Positions 17,033-26,254 of a DNA stretch of 64,000 nt are shown piece after piece. Made by a program: the position numbers and the translations under genes. Under the pieces are notes generated by a model. That model was not told where the DNA came from. It did no database searches and saw only the letters and a list, made by a program, of their open reading frames with translations. The stretch comes from Streptomyces venezuelae (GTDB lineage: Bacteria > Actinomycetota > Actinomycetes > Streptomycetales > Streptomycetaceae), in the NCBI RefSeq assembly GCF_008642335.1, contig NZ_CP029191.1, positions 7,874,001 to 7,938,000 of the forward strand. The letters run 5' to 3'. The first letter of the stretch is position 1, and each line of letters starts with the position of its first letter.

Positions 17033-18286
17033 CTAGGACCGGTCGGCCGCGTCCTGTCCGTCCAGCGCCTCGACCGTGTCCCGCGGTGCGGGCACCTGCA
17101 CGGACTCGGCGGCCGGGGTGCGACGCCGTGCCAGTACGCCGCCCACGTACGCCGCGATCGGCTGCGTGTAACGGGCGGTCAGCGGTCCGACGATCACGAG
17201 GATCAGGACGTACGCCGTGGCCAGCGGCCCGAGCGAGGGCTCGATGCCCGCCGCGACCGCGAGCCCGGCGATGACGATGGAGAACTCGCCGCGCGCCACC
17301 AGCGCGCCGCCCGCCCGCCAGCGGCCCTTGACCGAGACGCCCGCGCGGCGGGCCGCCCAGTAGCCGGTCGCGATCTTCGTCAGAGCGGTGACGACGGCGA
17401 GCGCGAGCGCGGGCAGCAGCACCGGCGGGATGCTCGACGGGTCGGTGTGCAGCCCGAAGAAGACGAAGAAGACGGCCGCGAAGAGGTCGCGCAGCGGCGC
17501 GAGCAGCGAGTGCGCGCCCTCGGCGACCTCGCCGGAGAGCGCGATGCCGACCAGGAACGCGCCGACGGCCGCGGACACCTGGAGCTGCTGTGCGATCCCT
17601 GCGACGAGGATGGTCAGACCAAGCACCACCAGGAGCAGCTTCTCGGGGTCGTCGCTGGAGACGAACCGCGAGATGAGCCGGCCGTAGCGCACCGCGATGA
17701 AGAGGACGATGCCTGCGGCGCCCAGGGCGATGGCGAGCGTGAGGCTGCCGGCCGCGAGACCGACGCCCGCCAGCAGGGCGGTGATGATGGGCAGGTAGAC
17801 GGCCATCGCCAGGTCTTCGAGGACCAGGACGCTGAGGATGACGGGTGTCTCGCGGTTGCCGAGCCGGCCGAGGTCGCCGAGGACCTTGGCGATGACGCCG
17901 GACGACGAGATCCAGGTGACACCGGCGAGCACCACGGCGGCGACCGGACCCCAGCCCATGAGCAGCGCGGCGATGGCGCCGGGCAGCGCGTTGAGGGTGC
18001 AGTCGACCAGACCGGCCGGGTACTGCGTCTTGAGGTTGCTGACGAGATCGTTGGCCGTGTATTCGAGGCCGAGCATCAGCAGCAGAAGGATGACGCCGAT
18101 CTCGGCGCCGATGGCGACGAACTCCTCGCTGGCGCCCAGCGGCAGCAGCCCGCCCTCGCCGAACGCGAGGCCGGCGAGCAGATACAGCGGGATCGGCGAG
18201 AACCGGAAGCGGCCCGCGAACCGGCCGAGCAGACCGAGGGCGAGGATGATCGCGCCGAACTCGATCAGAAAGACAGCGGAATGCAT
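17033..18286 (-). CDS. khtU: CPA2-family cation:proton antiporter, KhtU-like
   Basis: This 417-residue protein has about 12-13 membrane helices and opens MHSAVFLIEFGAIILALGLL. Family features include LTWISSSG-type unwound helix sequence (VTWISSSGVIAKVLGDL) and GAFLVGIALSGEVA, and it lacks the cytoplasmic RCK domain of KefB/C. It should exchange K+ (or NH4+) for H+ across the cytoplasmic membrane. It lies four bases downstream of a gene for a TrkA-C-type regulatory subunit (18291), the KhtT-KhtU arrangement. A short cytoplasmic tail ends in EALDGQDAADRS. It is convergent with the lipase, separated by a 16-bp hairpin. Confidence 0.93.
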   Translation of the reverse strand: MHSAVFLIEFGAIILALGLLGRFAGRFRFSPIPLYLLAGLAFGEGGLLPLGASEEFVAIGAEIGVILLLLMLGLEYTANDLVSNLKTQYPAGLVDCTLNALPGAIAALLMGWGPVAAVVLAGVTWISSSGVIAKVLGDLGRLGNRETPVILSVLVLEDLAMAVYLPIITALLAGVGLAAGSLTLAIALGAAGIVLFIAVRYGRLISRFVSSDDPEKLLLVVLGLTILVAGIAQQLQVSAAVGAFLVGIALSGEVAEGAHSLLAPLRDLFAAVFFVFFGLHTDPSSIPPVLLPALALAVVTALTKIATGYWAARRAGVSVKGRWRAGGALVARGEFSIVIAGLAVAAGIEPSLGPLATAYVLILVIVGPLTARYTQPIAAYVGGVLARRRTPAAESVQVPAPRDTVEALDGQDAADRS

Positions 18287-18290
18287 ACGG

Positions 18291-18776
18291 TCACTCCCGC
18301 CCGAGTATCGTCGCGGCCGTCTCGACGCCTTCGCGCGTCCCGATGACGATCAGGGTGTCCCCGCCCGCGAGGCGGAAGTCGGGGGCGGGCGACGGAATGG
18401 CGTCGGCCCTGCGCAGCACGGCCACGATCGACACACCCGTCTCGGTCCGCATCCGGGTCTCGCCGAGGAGCCGGCCGTTCCAGTGCGAGGTCGCCGAGAG
18501 CAGGACACGCTCGGCGACCAGACCCAGGTCCGTGGTGTGCAGGAGGGTCGGGCTGTGGTGCGAGGGCATGAGGGCGTCGATGAGCGCGTCGGCCTCACCG
18601 GAGCTCAGCCGCGTCGACAGCGCGCACTCGTCCGGGTCGTCGGACCGGTAGGCGCTCAGCGTCCGTGCTCCGTCCCGGTGCGCGATCACCGAGAGGCGCT
18701 GCTGTTCTCGGGTCGTGAGGTCGTACCGGATGCCGATGCCAGGAAGCGGCGTACGGCTGAGGCGTGAGGCGGGCAC
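18291..18776 (-). CDS. khtT: antiporter regulatory subunit with TrkA-C domain, KhtT-like
   Basis: This 161-residue cytoplasmic protein has an N-terminal region (1-70) with TPLPGIGIRYDLTTREQQRL, typical of KhtT proteins, and a C-terminal RCK_C/TrkA-C domain (about 80-160) with GVSIVAVLRRADAIPSPAPDFRLAGGDTLIVIG, the ligand-binding fold that gates the partner antiporter. The start is the GTG at 18776-18774, with GGGGAG well spaced upstream; the longer frame lacks one. Four bases separate its stop from the antiporter start, so the two are certainly one transcription unit. Confidence 0.92.
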   Translation of the reverse strand: MPASRLSRTPLPGIGIRYDLTTREQQRLSVIAHRDGARTLSAYRSDDPDECALSTRLSSGEADALIDALMPSHHSPTLLHTTDLGLVAERVLLSATSHWNGRLLGETRMRTETGVSIVAVLRRADAIPSPAPDFRLAGGDTLIVIGTREGVETAATILGRE

Positions 18777-18863
18777 AGCTTCTCCCCTTGCGTGATGGAT
18801 GGATCTCCCCCGACCTGTCACCCTATCGGGGCCAAGGATTGGCAAAATCCACCCAATGCTTCG

Positions 18864-20408
18864 CTATGCTCCGCCGGGCCCGTTCCGCAGTACCGTCTCC
18901 ACGGTGTCCGCCTCCTCCGGGGACTTGTCCTCGCGGTAGCGGAGGACCCTGGCGAAGCGGAGCGTGACGCCTGCCGGGTAGCGCGTGGACTTCTGGAGTC
19001 CGTCGTAGGCGATCTCCACGACGAGTTCGGGGCGCACCTTCACCACGTAGCCGTTCTCCTCGACCGCCAGGCCCCGCAGGTGCTCGGTCTGCCAGGCGAG
19101 CATGGCGTCCGTCATGCCCTTGAAGGTCTTGCCCAGCATGGCGAACGAGCCGTCGGGCCGTCGCGCGCCCAGATGCAGGTTGGACAGCTTGCCGGTGCGG
19201 CGCCCGTGGCCCCACTCGGCGGCGAGCACCACCAGGTCCAGGGTGTGCACCGGTTTGAGCTTCAGCCAGGACGCGCCCCGGCGCCCCGCGCTGTAAGGGG
19301 CGTCGAGCCCCTTCAGTACGACACCCTCGTGGCCGCGCCCCAGCGTCGCCTCGAAGAACTCCTGGGCCTCGCCGCGCTGCCGCTCGTCGTCCGGGTCGGT
19401 GACGAGCGTGCGCCGCACCCGCATGGGTTCGGGCACCAGCGCCGCCAGTTCGGCGTGGCGCTCGCTGAACGGCAGGTCGAGAAGGTCCCGCCCCGCCACG
19501 GACAGGGCGTCGAAGAAGACGGGGGAGAGTGGCAGCTCCGCCGCCGCTGTCGATACGTCCACGCGAGACCCGACACGACCCGCGATCTCCTGGAACGGCC
19601 GGGGCCGCCCGTCCGCGCCCAGCGCGATGACCTCGCCGTCCAGGATGAAGTGCGAGCCGTCCAGACCGAGCGCGGCGGCCGTCAGCTCGGGCAGGCGGTC
19701 GGTGATGTCGTCCAGGGTGCGGGTGTAGACGCGTACGTCGTCCCCGTCCCTGTGCACCTGCACGCGGATGCCGTCCAGCTTCTCCTCGACCGCGCACGCC
19801 CCCAGCTTGTCGATGCCCTCCGCGACGGAACCGGCGCTGTGCGCGAGCATCGGCAGGATCGGCCGGCCCACGGTCAGCCGGAACTCGTCCAGAGCCTCCG
19901 CGCCCTCCGCGAGCAGTGCCTGGGCGACGGGGCTCACGGACCCGGCGAGCATGACCGCGCGCCGTACCGCGTCCGACGGAATCTCCGTGGCCACGGCGAG
20001 CCCCTCGACCGCCACCGCGTCCAGTGCGCCCTGGCGGACCTCACCGGTCAGGAGCCCGATCAGGAACCGCTGCTCGTCCTCGGTGGCCGCGCCCATCAGC
20101 TCACCGACCAGCCGCTTGCGTTCCCCCTGCGACCCCGCGCCGGCCACCGCTCCGATCGCGGTCAACGCCTCGTCCACCCCGCGCACCGTCAGCGTCGGCG
20201 CGTCGGCGGGCGGCACCGCGTGCTTGAGCGTGCTCCACCCGATCCCGAGACGCCCCTGGGGCAGCCGCCCCGAGAGATAGGGAATGGCGATCGGCACGTC
20301 GTCAGGCTCCGCGGCCCGGAACAACTCGGCGAGCAGCGCGATCTTCCGGGACCGCGCCGAGGTGGCGGCCACTTCCTTGGACACGTGGGCGAGCCGGGCG
20401 AGCAGCAT
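18864..20408 (-). CDS. lig: ATP-dependent DNA ligase
   Basis: This 514-residue ligase has three parts: an N-terminal DNA-binding domain (about 1-190), an adenylation domain with the nucleotide-accepting lysine in EEKLDGIRVQVH (motif I, about 210), motif III at DGEVIALG, motif IV at EGVVLKG and motif V at WLKLKP, and an OB-fold C-terminal domain. Length and layout fit the LigB-type ATP ligases of actinomycetes, not LigD, since polymerase and nuclease domains are absent. It seals nicks for repair; a role with Ku at 1503 is possible but unproved. Start at ATG 20408, with GGAGG eight bases upstream; the earlier ATG at 20423 has no ribosome site. Confidence 0.95.
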   Translation of the reverse strand: MLLARLAHVSKEVAATSARSRKIALLAELFRAAEPDDVPIAIPYLSGRLPQGRLGIGWSTLKHAVPPADAPTLTVRGVDEALTAIGAVAGAGSQGERKRLVGELMGAATEDEQRFLIGLLTGEVRQGALDAVAVEGLAVATEIPSDAVRRAVMLAGSVSPVAQALLAEGAEALDEFRLTVGRPILPMLAHSAGSVAEGIDKLGACAVEEKLDGIRVQVHRDGDDVRVYTRTLDDITDRLPELTAAALGLDGSHFILDGEVIALGADGRPRPFQEIAGRVGSRVDVSTAAAELPLSPVFFDALSVAGRDLLDLPFSERHAELAALVPEPMRVRRTLVTDPDDERQRGEAQEFFEATLGRGHEGVVLKGLDAPYSAGRRGASWLKLKPVHTLDLVVLAAEWGHGRRTGKLSNLHLGARRPDGSFAMLGKTFKGMTDAMLAWQTEHLRGLAVEENGYVVKVRPELVVEIAYDGLQKSTRYPAGVTLRFARVLRYREDKSPEEADTVETVLRNGPGGA

Positions 20409-20564
20409 GAGGCCATCCTCCATCGGGGGCGCGTGGGGTGCATGTTTCCCGAGAGCACGCGTGCATTCGCCCGAGGTGGGCACACGGGCGGACGTGACGG
20501 TTCCGGGCGAAGCGAGACGGGTGACGCAGGTCACATGCATATCTCGACAGATTGGCGTAATAAC

Positions 20565-20581
20565 ACCCCTTCGCAAGGGGT
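20565..20581. promoter_or_regulatory. inverted repeat upstream of the SsgA-like gene
   Basis: Perfect 7-bp arms ACCCCTT / AAGGGGT around CGC, 68 bp before the start of the SsgA-like gene. It lies in an AT-richer patch (ATTGGCGTAATAACA) likely to hold the promoter. It could be an operator or a leader hairpin. Confidence 0.45.
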
Positions 20582-20648
20582 CATAAGGGCACAGGAGTCC
20601 CCGCAACCGCACACCGAGCGCAGAAGAACCAGAAGTGGAGCCCCGCTC

Positions 20649-21062
20649 ATGGCCGTCACCCTCGAACAGCCCGCACGTGCCCGTCTCATCACCCCCGAGG
20701 GCCGCGAACGCGCTCTGCCCGTCGTCCTGCGCTACTCGGCGGAGGATCCCCTGGCCATCCAGATGGTCTTCCCCTCGCAGGCGTCGCTCGACGGCGCGGA
20801 GGTCACCTGGATCTTCGCCCGAGAGCTCCTGGAGGAGGGCATGAGCGCACCCGCGGGCAGCGGTGACGTGCACATCTGGCCGTGCGGGCGGGCCCGGACG
20901 GTCCTCGAGTTCCACTCGCACCAGGGGCTGGCCCTCGTACAGTTCGACAAGATCGTGCTGCGCCGGTTCCTCGTGCGGTCGTACGCCGTCGTGCCCGCGG
21001 GCGGCGAGGAGGAGAGCCTCGAACTCGACCAGGGGCTCTCGCGCCTGCTCGGCGGTGTCTGA
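20649..21062 (+). CDS. SsgA-like sporulation/cell-division protein
   Basis: At 137 residues this is the usual size of SALP proteins, which are restricted to morphologically complex actinomycetes. The core signature WIFARELLEEGMSAPAGSGDVHIWP corresponds to the WxFARdLLxxGl...GxGDVxxWP block, and LELDQGLSRLL is the conserved C-terminal helix. Family members steer septum placement, peptidoglycan remodelling and spore maturation by recruiting FtsZ or cell-wall enzymes. I cannot assign it to a particular Ssg subfamily from sequence alone. No ssgR-type regulator is adjacent. GGAG lies nine bases before the ATG. Confidence 0.93.
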   Translation: MAVTLEQPARARLITPEGRERALPVVLRYSAEDPLAIQMVFPSQASLDGAEVTWIFARELLEEGMSAPAGSGDVHIWPCGRARTVLEFHSHQGLALVQFDKIVLRRFLVRSYAVVPAGGEEESLELDQGLSRLLGGV

Positions 21063-21083
21063 GACGGAGACGGCGGCGACTCC

Positions 21084-22097
21084 TCAGCCGTACAACGCCG
21101 GCCGCTCGGCCATCACCACGCCCACCCGCGCACCGGTCCGCAGCGCCTCGACCCCCGCCTCCGCGACAGCCGCCGCCGCGTATCCGTCCCAAGCGCTCGG
21201 CCCGGTGACCCTGCCCCGCCGGGCGGCGGCCACCCACGCCCGTACCTCCCGGTCGTACGCGTCGGCGAACCGCACCAGATAGTCCTGCGCCACGTCCTCG
21301 TGCGCCCGGCCCGGTGTCCGGACGACCATCGTGTGCGCGTCCCCGATCTGCGCGCTGCCCCGCTCACAGACGGCCTCGCACCGCACCTCGTAGCCGAATC
21401 CGCTGTTGACGAAGATCTCCACGTCGACGACCGCGCCCCCGGACGTATCGAAGAGCACCAGCTGCGGGTCGAGCAGACCCGGCGGGGCGCCCGCCGACGG
21501 CGTCGGCCGCACCACCGTCACCGCGGTGATCTCCTGCCCCAGGAGCCACCGCGTCGCGTCGATCTCGTGGGAGACGGAGCTGCTGATCAGCATCGACGAC
21601 GTGAAGTGAGCGGGTGACGACACGTTCCGGTGGCGGCAGTGCAGCAGCAGAGGCCGTCCGAGGTCCCCGGAGTCGAGAAGCGCTTTCAGCGCCGCGTACT
21701 CGGCGTCGTACCGGCGCATGAACCCCACCTGGATCAGCCTGCGCCCCAGGCGCGCCTCCGCCTCCACGACCCGCAGGGCCGACGCCGTGTCAGGGGTCAG
21801 CGGCTTCTCGCAGAGGACCGGAAGGCCGCGTGCGCAGGCCGCGAGCAGGGCCTCCTCGTGCGCCGCCTCCGGCGAGGCCACCAGGACCGCCTCGACGCCG
21901 GGAGCGCGCAGCGCGTCCTGCGCCTCCCGGTGGACGGACACCCCCGCACGCCCCGCCACCGCCGCCTCGGCCCGTTCCGTGTCGGGGTCCGCGACCGCCA
22001 CCACGCGGGCCCCGCCCACCGTCCCGCCGATCCGCCGTACGTGGTCGGCGCCCATGTGGCCCGCCCCGAGCACGGCCACCCCCAGCAGATCACTCAC
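21084..22097 (-). CDS. Gfo/Idh/MocA family oxidoreductase
   Basis: This 337-residue NAD(P)-dependent sugar or inositol dehydrogenase-like protein has a Rossmann domain (1-125) with [18 protein letters not shown] and the EKP motif in [10 protein letters not shown], followed by the GFO_IDH_MocA C-terminal domain with GFMRRYD and [12 protein letters not shown], whose His and Asp are typical catalytic positions. It resembles myo-inositol 2-dehydrogenase-like proteins, but no iol or transport genes are nearby. The start is the GTG at 22097-22095 with GAAGG upstream; the long upstream frame overlaps the carboxypeptidase gene and is not real. Substrate unknown. Confidence 0.9.
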   Translation of the reverse strand: MSDLLGVAVLGAGHMGADHVRRIGGTVGGARVVAVADPDTERAEAAVAGRAGVSVHREAQDALRAPGVEAVLVASPEAAHEEALLAACARGLPVLCEKPLTPDTASALRVVEAEARLGRRLIQVGFMRRYDAEYAALKALLDSGDLGRPLLLHCRHRNVSSPAHFTSSMLISSSVSHEIDATRWLLGQEITAVTVVRPTPSAGAPPGLLDPQLVLFDTSGGAVVDVEIFVNSGFGYEVRCEAVCERGSAQIGDAHTMVVRTPGRAHEDVAQDYLVRFADAYDREVRAWVAAARRGRVTGPSAWDGYAAAAVAEAGVEALRTGARVGVVMAERPALYG

Positions 22098-22114
22098 CGG
22101 CCGACCTTCCCGAA

Positions 22115-23314
22115 TCACTCGGTGACGCGTCGCGCGTCCCTGCGTCGGGCCACCGTAGCCCTCCGTCGCCGGACGGCCATGACGCAGCCCGCGAGCAGGA
22201 CGGCGATGCCGGCGCCGACCAGCAGTACCGCGGGCCATTCGGAGTCGTCGGGCTGCACGGCCAGGGCCGCCTGCCCGCCCGCGTGCGCCGGGCTGGGAGC
22301 GGGCCTGCTCTCCGCGGGCGGCACGAGCGAACCCACGGGCCGCACCTTCCCGGCCGCCGCGAACCCCCAGTCGAGCAGTGACCGCGCCTCCTCGTACACG
22401 GCCCGCCCGCCGCCCGCCTGGGGGTTCATCACCGTCACGACGAGCGTGCGTCCGCCGCGCTGGGCCGCGCTGATGAGGGTGGAGCCCGCATGGCTGGTGT
22501 AGCCGTTCTTGACGCCGAGCAGCCCCGGGTACGCTGCCACACCGTCGGCGCCGGTCAGCAGCCGGTTGGTGTTCTGGATCGGATACGACCAGCCGCCCGC
22601 GGGGAACTGCGCGACACGCGTCGAGCAGTACCGGGCGAACTCCGGATCCGCGAGCCCCGCCCTGCCGAAGACCGCCAGGTCGTACGCCGACGAGACCTGC
22701 CCGGCGGCGTCGTAGCCGTCGGGCGACACCACGTGGGTGTCGCGCGCCCCCAGCTCGCGGGCCTTGGCGCGCATCTCCTGAACGGTCTTCTCCAGACCGC
22801 CGTTGAGCCCCGCGAGGACGTGCACGGCGTCGTTCCCCGAGCTGAGGAACACGCCCCGCCACAGATCGGCGACCCGGTAGGCGCGCCCCTCCGCGACCCC
22901 CACCATGCTGCTGCCCTCGCCGACCTCGTCGAGCTCGTGCTGCGAGACGACGTGCCGCGTGTCGGCGTCGAGCCGGGGGAGCGTCGCCAGGGCGAAGAGC
23001 GACTTGAGCGTCGAGGCGGGCGGCAGCTTGCGGTGCGCGTTCCGCGCGCCGAGCACCTCGCCCGTATGGGCGTCGGCCACCACCCACGCCAGCGCGGACA
23101 CGGTGCCGGGGACGGCGGGGGCGCCGGGACCGGGCCGGACCTGGGTGCCCGGCCGGTCAAGGAGGGCCGACGAGTACACGGGGACGGGCCGCGGCGGCGC
23201 GGGCTCGGCCGGGGCCTCGGTCGCGGCGGCCGGTGAGGACAGGAGGACCAGAGCACCGAGGGCGAGGGCCGCGGTGCGGACGGAGGAGGGGCGCGAAAGG
23301 TACCTGATGACCAT
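22115..23314 (-). CDS. D-alanyl-D-alanine carboxypeptidase (S11, PBP5-like)
   Basis: This 399-residue exported, membrane-anchored penicillin-binding protein has a signal peptide at 1-31. The catalytic set is intact: Ser101-x-x-Lys104 (STLK), Ser159-Gly160-Asn161 (SGN), and Lys269-Asn270-Gly271 (KNG, where many family members have KTG). A Pro/Ala-rich linker leads to a C-terminal membrane helix (about 355-378) and a basic cytoplasmic tail, so the enzyme is held on the outer face of the membrane. It trims the terminal D-Ala of peptidoglycan stem peptides. It lies 17 bp upstream of the oxidoreductase gene in the same direction. Confidence 0.94.
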   Translation of the reverse strand: MVIRYLSRPSSVRTAALALGALVLLSSPAAATEAPAEPAPPRPVPVYSSALLDRPGTQVRPGPGAPAVPGTVSALAWVVADAHTGEVLGARNAHRKLPPASTLKSLFALATLPRLDADTRHVVSQHELDEVGEGSSMVGVAEGRAYRVADLWRGVFLSSGNDAVHVLAGLNGGLEKTVQEMRAKARELGARDTHVVSPDGYDAAGQVSSAYDLAVFGRAGLADPEFARYCSTRVAQFPAGGWSYPIQNTNRLLTGADGVAAYPGLLGVKNGYTSHAGSTLISAAQRGGRTLVVTVMNPQAGGGRAVYEEARSLLDWGFAAAGKVRPVGSLVPPAESRPAPSPAHAGGQAALAVQPDDSEWPAVLLVGAGIAVLLAGCVMAVRRRRATVARRRDARRVTE

Positions 23315-23405
23315 TCAGCCACCGTATGAGCGCTGCCCGGAGTCCGCAGATCGGCTTGGCCCGGTAGGGGAGACACCACCGAGGCCCCGCCCCGCTCACG
23401 GACCG

Positions 23406-23897
23406 TCAGGCGGGCAGGTGCTTCTCGACGGCGGCGACGAGCTCGGGGGCGTCGGGCTCGGTCTGCGGCGAGAAACGGGCCACGACCTTGCCGGACGGGT
23501 CGACGAGGAACTTCTCGAAGTTCCAGCGGATGTCGCCCGTGTGCCCCTCCGCGTCCGCCGTGTCGACGAGCCGCGCGTACAGCGGATGCCGGTTCTCGCC
23601 GTTGACGTCGACCTTCTCCGTCATCGGGAAGGTCACGCCGTACGTCGCCGAGCAGAACTCGGCGATCTCCTGTGACGTCCCGGGCTCCTGGCCCATGAAC
23701 TGGTTGCAGGGCACGCCGAGCACGCTGAAGCCACGCGCCGCGTACTGCTCGTGGAGGCGCTCCAGACCGGCGTACTGCGGAGTGAGCCCGCACTTGGAGG
23801 CGACGTTGACGACGAGGACGGCCTTGCCCTCGTACTGGCGCAGGTCGGCGGGGCCGCCCTGGAGGTTCTCGATTTCCACCGCTTCGTAGACAGACAT
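23406..23897 (-). CDS. glutathione peroxidase-family thiol peroxidase
   Basis: This 163-residue thioredoxin-fold peroxidase has the peroxidatic Cys36 in NVASKCGLTPQY. The rest of the catalytic tetrad is visible as Gln in PCNQFMGQEPG and Trp-Asn in IRWNFEKFLVD. It uses Cys, not selenocysteine, and has no signal peptide, so it acts in the cytoplasm; in an organism without glutathione it presumably depends on thioredoxin. Start at the ATG 23897, since upstream in-frame sequence has no ribosome site and diverges from the family. Confidence 0.95.
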   Translation of the reverse strand: MSVYEAVEIENLQGGPADLRQYEGKAVLVVNVASKCGLTPQYAGLERLHEQYAARGFSVLGVPCNQFMGQEPGTSQEIAEFCSATYGVTFPMTEKVDVNGENRHPLYARLVDTADAEGHTGDIRWNFEKFLVDPSGKVVARFSPQTEPDAPELVAAVEKHLPA

Positions 23898-23994
23898 GAT
23901 CCGGAGCATACGCGTCGGCCTCCGCCCAATCCCCGGCCCCCGGAGCTCCGAATCCCGGGGGAGCACGTATTCGGGTACCGCCTGAGGGGGAGAC

Positions 23995-24150
23995 GTGGCG
24001 ACCGTCGCGGAACTGGATCTGACGGAGCACGAACGGGAACGGCGCATACGGGACGGCGAGGCGGCCGAAATGCGGCATCTGCTGCACGACGCCGACGCGG
24101 ACAGCGCGGTCCCGGCCTTCGTGTGCCTGCGGAAGGGGCGTCCCTCGTGA
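23995..24150 (+). CDS. small hypothetical protein (51 residues)
   Basis: A GTG-started frame of 51 codons follows a strong GAGGGGGAG ribosome site immediately upstream. The product is charged and helical with no membrane segment: acidic/basic N-terminus TEHERERRIRDGEAAEMRHLLHDADADS, then AVPAFVCLRKGRP. Codon third positions are GC-rich but not extreme. It is divergent from the peroxidase gene and convergent with the FetB-like gene. No family recognised; support rests on the ribosome site and codon use. Confidence 0.5.
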   Translation: MATVAELDLTEHERERRIRDGEAAEMRHLLHDADADSAVPAFVCLRKGRPS

Positions 24151-24177
24151 TCCGTCGTACGCGCAGGGCGGGGCGGG

Positions 24178-25029
24178 TCACCGCGGCCGCGGTGAGGTTT
24201 CTCTTGAGGGAGCAGAGGGAGCAGAGGGAGCAGCGGAAGCGGCGGGAGGGGTGGTGCGGTGCAGGCGGCCGTGCGCGACCAGTTCCACCGTCAGGGCCAC
24301 CGCGATCGCCTGGACCGCCATCAGGGCGATGAGGACGAAGAGCTGCACCGCCCCGGCCATCGCGGGGGACGCGCCGCCCAGGAGCATCCCGACGAACGCG
24401 CCGGGCAGGGTGACCAGGCCCACCGTGCGGGTCTGGTCGAGGCCGGGCAGCAGCGCGTCCGACGCGGCGGGGCGGATCACCTCGATGCGTGCGTCGTGGT
24501 CGGGCAGGCCGAGGGCGATGCCGGCCTCGAACTCGCCGTAGCGCGTGTGCAGTTCGTCGAGGGCGCGGCGGCCCGCGAGGACCGTCGCGGTGAGCGCGCC
24601 GCCGATGAGGATGCCGGTCACGGGGATCATCGCGACGCCGCGTACCGGGAGCAGGCCCGCGAGGGTCAGTCCGGCGACGACCGGGACGACGGGGCCCGCG
24701 ACGGGAAGCGCCGCCCACCACCAGGTGGCGTTCGGCGTGACGCGTCGGCCCGCGGTGCGGGCGGCCACGGCGAACATGAGGAGGAGGAAGGCGTAGAACG
24801 CGGCCGTGTGGTGCACGACCCAGGCGATGACGAGGGACGCGGCCGCCAGCTGCGCGGTGGCGCGGACGCCCGCGACCACGATCTCCCGCGCCCGGCCGCG
24901 CGAGCCGTCGGGGGCGAGCCGGAAGACGGCCGCCGCCGTCGCTGCGGCCAGGAGCAGCACGAGCAGGGCGACGGCGAGCGCCGTGTTGACCGGCAGCAGG
25001 GTCTGAGCGGCGAGGATGCGCACGCGCAC
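24178..25029 (-). CDS. FetB/YbbM-family ABC transporter permease
   Basis: This 283-residue protein has about six or seven membrane helices and the DUF/UPF0014 character of FetB: PVTGILIGGALTATVLAGRRALDEL, then EFEAGIALGLPDHDARIEVIRPAASDALLPGLDQTRTVGLVTLPGAFVGMLLGGASP split over the middle, which is the family core. FetB works with an ATPase, FetA, in iron export and oxidative-stress resistance. No fetA lies beside it, so the ATPase must be elsewhere. The C-terminus ends in three Ser-Ala-Pro repeats encoded by exact 9-bp tandem units. The GTG at 25029 is the furthest start; 25023 is an alternative. Confidence 0.87.
   Translation of the reverse strand: MRVRILAAQTLLPVNTALAVALLVLLLAAATAAAVFRLAPDGSRGRAREIVVAGVRATAQLAAASLVIAWVVHHTAAFYAFLLLMFAVAARTAGRRVTPNATWWWAALPVAGPVVPVVAGLTLAGLLPVRGVAMIPVTGILIGGALTATVLAGRRALDELHTRYGEFEAGIALGLPDHDARIEVIRPAASDALLPGLDQTRTVGLVTLPGAFVGMLLGGASPAMAGAVQLFVLIALMAVQAIAVALTVELVAHGRLHRTTPPAASAAPSAPSAPSRETSPRPR
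24207..24233. repeat. three tandem 9-bp units in the fetB-like 3' end
   Basis: AGGGAGCAG occurs three times exactly (plus-strand reading), encoding repeated Ser-Ala-Pro in the C-terminal tail of the permease on the minus strand. It is an in-frame slippage-type repeat, like the one in ku. Confidence 0.85.
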
Positions 25030-25057
25030 ACCCTAGATCGCGTGGCCGTCGGTTCAT

Positions 25058-25097
25058 GAAAGGAGCGGAGGGACGGTCTCCGAAAGGAGGGGAGGGA
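25058..25097 (+). repeat. direct repeat upstream of the mycothiol dehydrogenase gene
   Basis: GAAAGGAGCGGAGGGA (25058-25073) recurs as GAAAGGAGGGGAGGGA (25082-25097), matching 15 of 16, spaced 24 bp. It is purine-rich and lies about 75-110 bp before the start codon. It may be a regulator site or a chance ribosome-site-like sequence. Confidence 0.5.
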
Positions 25098-25168
25098 GTG
25101 CTGTGCCGACGCGCTCGACCTGTAACGATGTGGGAGGTAAGACGAGCGGACAGAGAAGGGCTGAAGTC

Positions 25169-26254
25169 ATGGCGCAGCAGGTGCAGGGCGTGATCGCACG
25201 CGCGAAGGGCGAGCCGGTGAGGATCGAGACGATCGTCGTCCCGGATCCGGGGCCGGGAGAGGCCGTCGTGAAGATCCAGGCGTGCGGGGTCTGCCACACC
25301 GACCTGCACTACCGCGAGGGCGGCATCAACGACGACTTCCCGTTCCTGCTCGGACACGAGGCCGCGGGCGTCGTCGAGTCGGTCGGCGAGGGCGTCACCG
25401 AGGTCGCGGTCGGCGACTTCGTGATCCTGAACTGGCGCGCGGTGTGCGGGCAGTGCCGTGCGTGTCTGCGCGGCCGCCCCCAGTACTGCTTCGACACGCA
25501 CAACGCGAAGCAGAAGATGACCCTGACCGACGGCACCGAGCTGTCGCCCGCGCTCGGCATCGGCGCCTTCGCGGAGAAGACCCTCGTCGCCGCCGGGCAG
25601 TGCACCAAGGTGGACCCGGAGGCCTCGCCCGCCGCGGCCGGACTTCTCGGCTGCGGCGTGATGGCGGGCATCGGCGCCGCCATCAACACCGGTGAGGTGG
25701 GCCGCGGCGACTCGGTCGCGGTCATCGGCTGCGGCGGCGTCGGCAACGCCGCGGTCGTGGGCGCCCGCCTCGCGGGAGCGGCGCGCATCATCGCCGTGGA
25801 CATCGACGACAAGAAGCTGGAGACGGCGAAGGGCCTCGGCGCCACCCACACCGTCAACTCCCGCTCCGCCGACCCCGTTGAGGCGATCCGCGAGCTGACC
25901 GGCGGCAACGGAGCCGACGTCGTCATCGAGGCGGTCGGCCGCCCGGAGACGTACAAGCAGGCGTTCTACGCCCGCGACCTGGCCGGCACGGTCGTCCTCG
26001 TGGGCGTCCCGACCCCGGAGATGAAGATCGAGCTGCCGCTGCTCGACGTGTTCGGGCGCGGCGGCGCCCTCAAGTCGAGCTGGTACGGCGACTGTCTGCC
26101 GTCCCGCGACTTCCCGATGCTCATCGACCTCTACCGGCAGGGCCGCCTGGACCTGGACGCGTTCGTCACGGAGACCATCGCCCTGGAAGACGTGGAGAAG
26201 GCCTTCGAGCGCATGCACCACGGTGACGTCCTCCGTTCGGTGGTGATGTTCTGA
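25169..26254 (+). CDS. mscR: S-(hydroxymethyl)mycothiol dehydrogenase
   Basis: This 361-residue zinc-dependent class III-type alcohol dehydrogenase oxidises the formaldehyde-mycothiol adduct (and may reduce S-nitrosomycothiol) with NAD. Catalytic zinc ligands are Cys42 and His63-Glu64; structural zinc is held by Cys93, Cys96, Cys99 and Cys107; the nucleotide loop is GCGGVG. The internal HNAKQKMTL segment and the [13 protein letters not shown] block are characteristic of the mycothiol group. It is the first gene of a pair: its stop shares a base with the start of the metallo-beta-lactamase gene. Start at ATG 25169 with AAGGG upstream. It acts in formaldehyde detoxification. Confidence 0.95.
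   Translation: MAQQVQGVIARAKGEPVRIETIVVPDPGPGEAVVKIQACGVCHTDLHYREGGINDDFPFLLGHEAAGVVESVGEGVTEVAVGDFVILNWRAVCGQCRACLRGRPQYCFDTHNAKQKMTLTDGTELSPALGIGAFAEKTLVAAGQCTKVDPEASPAAAGLLGCGVMAGIGAAINTGEVGRGDSVAVIGCGGVGNAAVVGARLAGAARIIAVDIDDKKLETAKGLGATHTVNSRSADPVEAIRELTGGNGADVVIEAVGRPETYKQAFYARDLAGTVVLVGVPTPEMKIELPLLDVFGRGGALKSSWYGDCLPSRDFPMLIDLYRQGRLDLDAFVTETIALEDVEKAFERMHHGDVLRSVVMF

Noticed and set aside
23633..26221. An 862-codon minus-strand frame over FetB and mycothiol dehydrogenase genes
   Set aside because: It runs through real genes on both strands and lacks any recognisable domain.
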